In this document: positions 56,389 to 64,000 of the stretch, piece by piece | How positions within the stretch are numbered: the stretch's first letter is position 1 | How the letters are laid out: the number at the start of each line of letters is the position of its first letter | Assembly (NCBI RefSeq): GCF_029227915.1 | Contig: NC_079883.1 | Span: forward strand, 2,478,001-2,542,000 | Length of the DNA: 64,000 nucleotides | Source of the DNA: Hydractinia symbiolongicarpus | Taxonomy: Eukaryota > Cnidaria > Hydrozoa > Anthoathecata > Hydractiniidae | Direction: 5' to 3' | Position numbers and translations under genes: made by a program | The notes under the pieces: generated by a model | Told to the model about the DNA's origin: nothing | Database searches by the model: none | What the model saw: only the letters and a program-made list of their open reading frames with translations

Positions 56389-57649
56389 TCTGTAAAGCTG
56401 TTCATTAAGAAGATAGTATTTTCCTACATCCACGTGTTCTACCGTTTTTAATAGCTCGCACAATGCTGTTCTCTATCGCTTGTGGTGCTTCTTATACTGT
56501 GTGCTCTCCGACGCTGATAGTGAGATAGAAAAAGCACGAGGGCAGCTCTAACATTACGCAACGATGTCGCCCCCAAGGCTTGTTAGGTTCTTTTTTTATG
56601 CTGTCATTTATCATATCAAAAAGAGGATAAGGGCGATTTTTAGGGTCTCAATGAGTTTTCGTCTAGATATAAAAACTTTAAGCTCTGGGAACAAGGTTGG
56701 ATAGGTCGAAGTTGGCAACAGTTTATACCACAGCCGAGATGATTAATCTCCTAACACTCTTGTAAAGGTGTAACCGGTAGAGCGTTTAAAAAAGGGAAAA
56801 AATAAGCGACCGTTACAGGATATTATTCAAGCATTTTCATGCGTCATTTGTCTTACAAAATTTTTCTTCAAACATAAATTTTGGCACTTGTCTGAAACAT
56901 ATTGTGTGGTGCACATATTTCCATAGAATGTAGGAAGAAGTTGACTGACGTCACTTTCAAGAAAGCTTCTTATTTTCTGAAATATCTTAAGAGAAAAACT
57001 TTCGTGACCAGAAATTTTCACGCAAGACATTTTCGCAAAATTAATTTTCGAGAATTTGAGTCGATTTCTGACAATCAAACTTAGATTGGCACATGTCTTT
57101 TAAGCAAAGTGATACATTACCGAATCCACATTTACCAGGGATGTCGGGAGTCGTTGAAAACAACATCATGTAACATAATTTACACATACTTTCAACCTTG
57201 TTCCTAGGGCTCACTTTGCCGTCCGATATGATATATTTCGAATATAGACGCCATTAATTAGCATTGTTATCAAAACTTTTAGCCAAATATTTTTTTGTGA
57301 CCTTCTTTTTCATCAGTTCGCTGATATATTTTGTTTTGACATGTATAGTTTTTTAAGACATGTGTTTTGTTGTCATTCATTGATATATAGTTTTTTCTAT
57401 GAAACTTTGATTTTTGTCATATTGGTGTTGGTGCTCTGGTAGTTGGGTATTCCGGTATTCCGATTACGTAGCGTTTCCGTGTTCCCGGTTTTCTTACGCC
57501 CTGGGCACTTTCGATTTAAGATTTTTGGGTTTGAGCCAGCATCCTGCAAGTACCTTACTTTACTTGGCTGGAGTTTCTCAGTGCTGTTAAATACATAAAC
57601 AAATGTGAGTGTTTATATGTTTGTTTCGTATTTTTTATCTTGTCCTTGA

Positions 57650-58217
57650 GATGTTGAACACCCTCATTCCAAAACTGAGCCGTGCCATTGGTATTTTAGC
57701 TAAAGTCCGCCACTATGTTACAAATGACATACTCTTGAATATTTACCATGCTATCTTTCAATCCCATTTAATATACGGTATACAAATTTGGAGTCACAGT
57801 AACAATTCTCTAAAGTTAAAATTACAATTTCTTCAAAACAAAGCTCTCAAAGTTATACATTTCAAAGCAAAATATGATTCCCCTAAACCACTATACAAAT
57901 TATCAAATGTCCTCCGAGTTCCTGATTATATTACAACTCTGAATTGTTTACTTCTTCACGATCTTGTCCACAATAAACTTCCCAATGCTTTTAATGATTT
58001 TATCATTTCTGCTAATATGTCTCACCATCATCTTACCAAGTTCTCTGATAACAACATGACTATACCACACTCCAATACAACCTTGTATGGTAAAAAATCT
58101 GTCACATCCCAGTGTGTCCGTGATTGGAACTCTATGCAATCCAATCTAAAAAAAGCATTCAAACCTTTATCGAAACCGCAGTTAAAGTTCTCTCCCTTTG
58201 AATACTTCTTAAAATAG
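57650..58217 (+). pseudogene. CR1-like LINE reverse transcriptase, C-terminal fragment
   Basis: One frame shows the RT thumb/C-terminal pattern of CR1-type LINEs: KLSRAIGILAKVRHYV, LLNIYHAIFQSHLIYGIQIW, LQNKALKVIHF, CVRDWNSMQ and KPQLKFSPFEYFL, ending in TAG at 58,215-58,217. It resembles the corresponding part of the LINE at the left edge but is a different subfamily. The catalytic core is missing, so it is a 5' truncated insertion. Confidence 0.82.
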
Positions 58218-58582
58218 TTACACTCGATTGACTAGAACTCTGCGGTTTTTGTTGACAGGAAAAATGTATCTCTTCTTCCATGATTCCTGCGAGGTCTTGT
58301 GTCTAACATCAGTTGCTCTCACGCTCCCACTCACTAAGAATAACTTTGTCTAACCAATGTCGATCGTTGGTAATTGTGTGTGTATTCTCCATCCCAATCC
58401 AAAGGTTCCATAGTCCTTCCAGCTTTGCTATTTCTATGGCTTCCCTCTGTATGAGCGTGATTACTTCCTACTATTACGATATTTTCTATGAAAAAATAGA
58501 AGAGGTTATATCTTATAGTTTATACTTTAAACAAAACATGTACACGTAATATTTAGCATGTATAGTATATTTATATTGTATA

Positions 58583-59481
58583 CCTTAACGCCATTAATTT
58601 TCGCGCCTTTAATTTTCGCGCACCCTTCAAAAACACCCATTCGCGCACCCTTTAATTTTTGCGCACCTCCAAATTTACAATTTTTCTTGAAGTGAGAAAA
58701 TTTTAAAAGTAATTGATAGACGGTTTTTCAGCTTTCAAATGACTCTTTTCTTGTGGTTTTAAGTAAGCCCGTTGATACAAAATAATCATGATATACTAAT
58801 CAATAAAACTATTTTGTAGAAAAAGGGTCTTAATTAATTTTCTTTTCAAGATTTTCGGTAACACCAGACTTTTTCCAGCCGTTGATTATTATTTCTGGGT
58901 GGTTCCAGGCGTAGTCGTAATCATCCCCCATTCCAACAGGAGGTTTAGAGATTCCGATTCTCTTGATTGTGCTTAAAGCAGATTCTAAGGATGAAGTGTT
59001 CAAGGAAATGGAGAATCTGGTTAAAAGCTATTACATTGAGCCTGATCAGATAGTTGCTAAGGAAGGAGAAGATGACGAAGAAGGCGAAGGAGACGAAATT
59101 GATCTTGAGTCTGAAATAGAGGAGACCCAAGAAGAGATAAGTGCTCCAACAATAATTCCAGAAACACAAAATGTTATTGTCATTGATGATTAGACCTTTA
59201 TATTCATGAAAGAAATTTATTAAAGTTAAACTCAGTAGCTCTCTTTTACTGTTGTTCTTAATGAAGCCTTTCGACCAGAAAAGTACTTAAATGAAAAAAT
59301 GACCATCTTTTGAAGTTATCAATGGCTTAGAAATAGCTAAAAAGTGATTTTCACTAATTCGCACAGCCTTTAATTTTCACGCAGCTGAGTGGGCGAAAAT
59401 AGGATTTTTCCGTGGCCTTTTATTTTTGAGCACCTTTCCTGCGTGAAAATAAAAGGCGCGCGAAAATTAATGGCATTAAGG
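58583..59481. mobile_element. 899-bp element with CCTTAA-type inverted ends and TA flanks
   Basis: CCTTAACGCCATTAATTTTC at the left is mirrored at the right (reverse complement CCTTAATGCCATTAATTTTC, one mismatch), and both ends abut TA. TTTCGCGC motifs follow at both ends. Inside are an acidic plus-strand frame (58,927-59,193) and a minus-strand segment AWNHPEIIINGWKKSG ending at a stop near 58,831, which recalls the end of pogo/jerky-type transposases. It looks like a non-autonomous pogo/Tc1-superfamily derivative. Confidence 0.65.
58927..59193 (+). CDS. Acidic ORF inside inverted-repeat element, unknown product
   Basis: The frame is open after a TAA at about 58,918-58,920. The clearest part encodes KADSKDEVFKEMENLVKSYY, a glutamate/aspartate-rich run (EDDEEGEGDEIDLESEIEE) and the end NVIVIDD before TAG. 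I do not recognise a family. The biased acidic composition suggests a real C-terminus, perhaps the last exon of a transposase or a captured host exon. The antisense frame is also open, so coding is unproven. Confidence 0.35.
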   Translation, partial: PIPTGGLEIPILLIVLKADSKDEVFKEMENLVKSYYIEPDQIVAKEGEDDEEGEGDEIDLESEIEETQEEISAPTIIPETQNVIVIDD

Positions 59482-59814
59482 TATCTATTTATACAGCAGT
59501 ATCTATGAGCTGAATATCCATAGACTGTATTTATCTGCTCCTGATACAGGAATATATACTTACTTACTTACTTACTGCTGAACGCTGAAGCTAGCTCTGT
59601 GGCTAGTTAATGCTTCAAAAGCACCTTATTGACAATTATATAAAGCCCTGATAATTTTGCTTCGTTCTTGCTCAAACTGATATAAAGATTAAATTATGTA
59701 AACTGAAGGCTACTTGCAATATACTATACCATGCCTATGGTATACTATACCATGCCTACCATGCCTAATTGTTAAGATGTGCTGTGTTTGTTGTGTGATT
59801 GTACAAAATGTGCA

Positions 59815-59837
59815 TATATATATATATATATATATAT
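59815..59837. repeat. (TA)n microsatellite
   Basis: About eleven TA dinucleotides in a row after TGTGCA. A (TTAC)n run also lies near 59,560-59,575. Confidence 0.8.
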
Positions 59838-60587
59838 TGTCTATTGTCCACTCTTTTCTCTAATTCTTTCTCCTTTCTCTGGCCACCTTAATTGAGAAAT
59901 GGCATTGTGTGTTGTTGCTCCATTTTCTTTTTGCAATTACTATTTTTTGCTTGTTTGTTTTGTTTTTGATTTTTGCCCGATTTTCCTCCCCTTTTCAAGG
60001 TTACCATAGCTAGTACTAGCCACTGGCTAATCTATGGTTATCCTCGAGCATGCATCAAGATATGCCTACCTACTCTGCTTTGTTATATACTCATATTTCT
60101 ATCCTTGTTCATTTTTGTTGGAACTGATCATTTTCATATGTATATTTTTTTAAAAAAAGGAAAGAAAAAAAAAACTATATATATTTATATATTTACGATG
60201 CATTTCAACATATTTATATTTTTTTAACATAGGAAACATACAGTTTATCAGAATAAAGATATATTTATTTAATACATATGAATAGGTAACTTTATAAACA
60301 CTTGGTGAAAATACCTGATAACTTGTGTGAATTTTATGCTTTGTCCTTGTCTTTTCCCGTCTGCGCATCATTAAGAACGCAAGAATTATTTAGCTAGCTG
60401 CTAGCTAGGTAGCAAGTCAATCATAGTCAGTCCATCATAAGCTAAGAAGCTTATGCCTGTTTCTATTTAATTTTAAAACAACAACAACAGAATTTCTCCT
60501 TTTAAATTTACACATTTATAACATTTTAATCCCTCTGTGAGTTGTGGTTGTTATAACTCTTGCACATTGAGCAGGAGAGTGAGGTTT

Positions 60588-60780
60588 GATGTCAACGATT
60601 CAATATGGCCAAGTGAATGTTATCATAGCGCTAGGCTTATCCCAGCAATGTGAGGGCCACCCTAGCCTAATTAGGTGTTTGCTCGACTGCCTAATTGGGT
60701 CTTTGTAGTTCAAAATGAGCATTAAGTACTTCAAGACTTCCCATTTTATCCAATGACCCTCATAGATATAATGCACAAGC
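60588..60780 (+). repeat. SINE-like dispersed repeat, copy 2
   Basis: It matches 2,614-2,845 over CGATTCAATATGG, GTGAATGTTATCATAGC, GCAATGTGAGGG and TCAAAATGAGC, with divergent spacers. Confidence 0.5.
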
Positions 60781-61475
60781 ATTTTTCCAAATATTTATAT
60801 CCAAATTATAATGTCATATTTAGGTAATAACAAATTTTGACATTTTCTGTCATCAGTCATTTTGGAACTGTCAAGGGATGTGCATTCAAATTCTATCTGA
60901 ATCAGGATGTGCCATATTTTTTATACTTGTAAAGCAGACCTTATATGGAAAGTTTAAATCTTTTCCTGACTGTTTAATAAAATGCTTACTGTGGTCCTTA
61001 TTTTGTTGACCCTTGAGTGATAAAACTTTGTGGTTACTAATTATATAAAGCCTAACTTTCTATTAAATTTAAAGTCATGCTTTTTTATATTTTCTAATTA
61101 ATGTGAAAATTTCTCTTGCAAATGTACATAATGGTTTATGTAATGATAAACTTATTTTTGTGAAATTACTTTAGATTTTTAGCAGGTAATGCTGTTTTGG
61201 CAAACAATTGTTCTTGTTGGTTTGATATGATTTATTTTAGTCATTAGGTACTGACAGCTAAAGTACTGCTGTGGACATATTTTTATAGTTTTTTCTGTTG
61301 AATAAACTACGTACATTACAACCAATGATTATTTCTTTTTGCAGTAGCCATTACCATGGTCAATAACACAATGAAGAATCACAGCAATAGTAAATTGATA
61401 AGAAGAACATAAGGCACCAGGCCTTTGGATCTAAAAAAGTTAGATAGATGTTGTTGTTGTTGTTTAGTTTTTTAG

Positions 61476-61550
61476 GTTAAGGCTTTATCACTTATGCAGA
61501 AATGACTAAACTTGGACTTTTTAGGTGAACATAAACATGCAATGCGATCC
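61476..61550 (+). repeat. Diverged duplicate of the upstream end of the LRR gene's coding exon
   Basis: AAGGCTTTATCACTTA here and TTTTTAGGTGAACATAAACA with TGCAATG match 63,211-63,226 plus 63,745-63,775 (TTTTAGGTAAACATGAACAT with GCAATA). The start codon equivalent reads ATA here, so this copy does not encode the same N-terminus. It lacks the MITE found in the other copy. Confidence 0.55.
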
Positions 61551-62457
61551 TGTGTAAAAATACAACATAAAGCACAGACCAGCCTTTTTATCTGACGAAG
61601 AAAACATTTAATATTTTGTAGATTTCAGATAAATTTACTTTTCAAGGTGGAATGTTTCATGCACTGCAAAATGCTCAGAAATTCTGATTGGCTTTCAGAA
61701 ATTTCACGCATTTAAACGTGAGATTAATTCTACTATTAAATAACAGAAATTTTCACCCCAGCCAATCAAAATGCTTTCTGCTCGGAATATCTTGCCAAGT
61801 GAGGATGAGCTGTAAACAATGTGTTGGCTGTGGGAGAGCATTCATCAAATTTGATATTGTTTTGTCCCCATGTGGTAGCCAATCATAAATCATCGTTGAC
61901 TGTCCCCCTTTTTTATAAAAAAACAATTTTTTTTCACTTTAAGGATCTCAGCTAAGATTGTTTGGAAATTTTGTTCCGCATTGTTTATAAAAAAAGGAGA
62001 TTAAGAGATTGGACAACACAAATAAACATAAAAAAATTGATTACAAACCTCGAATCAACTGTGTTTTGTGTTGTTTCATTTATTGACGGCGTACTAAAAA
62101 TTCTGTATCCTAATATTTTAAATTATTCTCTTGGTAACTGTATTAGTACTTTAAAGGAAGGACACTTGTATGTGGTCATTTTTAAGTCTGTTGTAAACTC
62201 TGAGAAAGATCCATGTACAACTTCCCAACCTTGTCTGTAAGTGGTTATTGTATAAGTTTTAATGGAGAGGATTAATCTTGATTGAAAGAAAATTACTTTT
62301 TAATATATAAAAAAATATTGAATCAATTTACACTCTAGAATCACTAAATAACATTAGTTTCTATCTTGTACATGTGCAGCCATTGTATAATGTCAGTGTC
62401 CAATAATTCCAAACTAAAATACACTGATAGTTTTTTGTTGTTTTTTTGAATGAAACA

Positions 62458-63010
62458 GGATAGGTTCTGCTTGGAAAAAGTTCAGAGAGTTACTTCCTTT
62501 GTTGACAAGCAGAGTCCTGTCAATTGAGGTAAAAGGTAGGTTGTATGAGGCCTGTGTAAGAAGTGTTATGTTGTACGGTAGTGAGACATGGGCAGTGAAG
62601 CAGGAAGATCTTGGCCGTTTAGAAAGGAATGATATGACAATGGTTAGGTGGATGTGTAACGCCAGTCTAAGAGGCAGAAAGTGTTCAGATAAGCTAAAAA
62701 GCAGGCTAAGTCTCCGTAGAATTAAAGATGTTATCCAGATAAGAAGATTGAATTGGCTGCGTCACTTGGAAAGAATGGAGGAGGATAATTGGGTAAGAAA
62801 ATGTAGAGACTTGATAGTTCCTGGGGCAAAGCCCAGAGGCAGACCGAGAAAGACTTGGCAGGAGGTTATAAGGACAGACTTGATACAGAGGAAGTTGAGT
62901 TTAGATCTAACACAGTCTAGATCAGATTGAAAGAGGGTCATTAATATACCCGGTCCAACCCATGCTAGCATGGAAAACGGTCGTTAAGCCGAGAATGATG
63001 ATGATGATGA
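62458..63010 (+). mobile_element. Endonuclease-RT LINE, 3' end, uninterrupted copy
   Basis: The frame to 62,930 encodes [62 protein letters not shown] and [15 protein letters not shown], then a stop where sister copies read on (TGA at 62,928). The 3' UTR has CCATGCTAGCATGG and an (ATG)n tail near 62,994-63,010. It is truncated on the left just after AACAG, which happens to look like a splice acceptor. Confidence 0.88.
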
Positions 63011-63226
63011 GAGTATAAGATCTTCATGTAACTAGCAAGAAATTTATTGTGAAAGGAATTGTAGTACTTTTTTCACCCGCCTGGGGACAGGAAGCAAGAC
63101 CTAATTTTGTGATTTGTTTTGTATGATTTATGGTACTGTGACTTTACTCTTTTAACTTGATTTGTTTACATGTTATTTCAAACAGGCTCATTTATTTTGT
63201 ATTTGAGGTAAAGGCTTTATCACTTA

Positions 63227-63715
63227 CATTAGAAACGAAAATTTTCGGATGGAAAAACTTTCGGATTTTTTTTTTTCCAAAAATTTTTCGTCCAAAATTT
63301 GTGTCTGTTGGAAGTTTTTTTGTTCGAAATTTTGGTTTTTCTAATTATTTTAAAAAAGGACTAGTGCATAGAAATTATATATAGGGTAACCAGAAAATCA
63401 ATAAAAAATGCAGTTTTTTAACTTATTATTTTACTTATTTCCACATTTGGCTGAGCCTCTATCTATAAAGTTGGATCCTGAAGATTTTGATTGAATATAT
63501 GTACACTATGCTTTTAGCCTCCCCTTGTGTCATTTTCTGTAATCATTAGTTTTGAAATTTCGTTGAAATTCGTTCAAAAGACTTACCCATCCATTTTTGA
63601 CTTTATAAATCTTGTCCGGAAATTTTTCCGCTCAAATAAAAAATTGTGTCCGAAAGCTTTTCCGCCGAAGTTTTTCAGCCGAAACATTTTCCGCCGCAAA
63701 TTTTGGTTCTTAATG
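63227..63715. mobile_element. 489-bp MITE with TA target duplication
   Basis: The ends CATTAGAAACGAAAATTT and (reverse complement) CATTAAGAACCAAAATTT are flanked by TA. Both halves carry repeats of TTTCGG/CCGAAA and TTTTCCGCCGAA in opposite orientation, so it can fold back. The related sequence at 61,476-61,550 shows the site without the insertion. It sits upstream of the LRR exon, ending about 32 bp before the splice acceptor. Confidence 0.75.
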
Positions 63716-63755
63716 TATAGAGAAATAATGACACTTGAACTTCTTTTAGGTAAAC

Positions 63756-64000
63756 ATGAACATGCAATACAACGTCTATCCTTTATTCTTGGTACTAATG
63801 GTAGCTGTTGCACCAATCTGGACCACCTGTCCTACACAGTGCCAATGTAAGCAAGGCAGTGTTAACTGCCACCGACAAAATCTGACATCAGAAGATTTAA
63901 AAGTTCTGGCAGCTAACTTACCCTTGGACACATACGAGCTAACTTTGTCTGAAAACTTGCTGGAATATTTTCCTGTTGAAAATTTCACGCATTTGACAAA
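63756..64000 (+). CDS. Leucine-rich-repeat protein, first coding exon (runs off window)
   Basis: An exon starts after TTCTTTTAG (63,741-63,749). The ATG at 63,756 opens a frame with a signal peptide (MNMQYNVYPLFLVLMVAVAP) and then an LRR N-terminal cap with the cysteine pattern CPTQCQCKQGSVNC. The first repeats follow: LPLDTYELTLSENLLEYFP, then FTHLT at the edge. The family covers secreted and single-pass membrane proteins of adhesion and receptor type; the exact member cannot be named from 81 residues. The ATG at 63,762 is an alternative start. A 5' non-coding exon must lie upstream. Confidence 0.8.
   Translation, partial: MNMQYNVYPLFLVLMVAVAPIWTTCPTQCQCKQGSVNCHRQNLTSEDLKVLAANLPLDTYELTLSENLLEYFPVENFTHLT

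Larger units (their letters stand above)
52393..57640. other. Non-coding interval after PTK7-like gene
   Basis: The first ~1.4 kb may be 3' UTR. Beyond it I see a tRNA-like fragment, a 115-bp tandem array and members of the AACCTC-CCCCAGG element family (also partial ends near 55,410, 56,690 and 57,195). Open frames here are short and without resemblance to known proteins. Confidence 0.55.

Noticed and set aside
62440-62460. Splice acceptor (TTTTTTTGAATGAAACAG) making the LINE frame a host exon
   Set aside because: The downstream frame is a LINE RT with its own 3' tail; the acceptor-like sequence is simply the truncation point.
1-64000. CRISPR arrays, bacterial operons or ribosome binding sites
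   Set aside because: The window is spliced animal DNA; the tandem repeats present lack spacers and CRISPR-like structure.

Overview
The window is animal nuclear DNA that is AT-rich and intron-rich. The base composition, short spliced exons, transposon mix (CR1-like and endonuclease-RT LINEs, Penelope-like, Tc1, Polinton-type relics, many small inverted-repeat elements) and the style of the two conserved genes fit a cnidarian, perhaps a hydrozoan. That assignment is inference; nothing here is a direct taxonomic marker.

Layout. 1-1,819 is the 3' half of a CR1/L2-like LINE with an open reverse transcriptase frame. 1,820-6,400 is non-coding and repeat-rich. 6,473-38,352 (minus) is one large gene for the catalytic alpha subunit of the Ral GTPase-activating complex (RALGAPA1/2 type). 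I resolved it into 41 coding exons that keep one frame (6,423 nt, 2,140 residues) and it includes a U12-type intron. Its 7-kb first intron holds a Penelope-like relic with a hammerhead-like motif, and a LINE split by a 2,470-bp Tc1 element with a TA target duplication.

38,353-45,700 has no intact gene that I can support. It contains a decayed protein-primed family B DNA polymerase (Polinton/Maverick type), a 20-bp minisatellite and several short inverted-repeat elements. 45,700-52,392 (plus) is a PTK7-type receptor pseudokinase: five Ig exons, a transmembrane exon and two kinase exons, with DFG replaced by FLS. Its 5' exons were not found. 52,400-63,700 is mostly repeats: a 115-bp tandem array, a CR1-like fragment, an 899-bp inverted-repeat element carrying an acidic ORF, a LINE tail and a 489-bp MITE. 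From 63,750 to the edge the first coding exon of a secreted or membrane leucine-rich-repeat protein begins.

The two main genes diverge from the 38-45 kb interval. RalGAP-alpha acts in Ral/mTORC1 and exocyst signalling; PTK7 acts at the membrane in Wnt/planar polarity signalling. Nothing in the sequence links them functionally.
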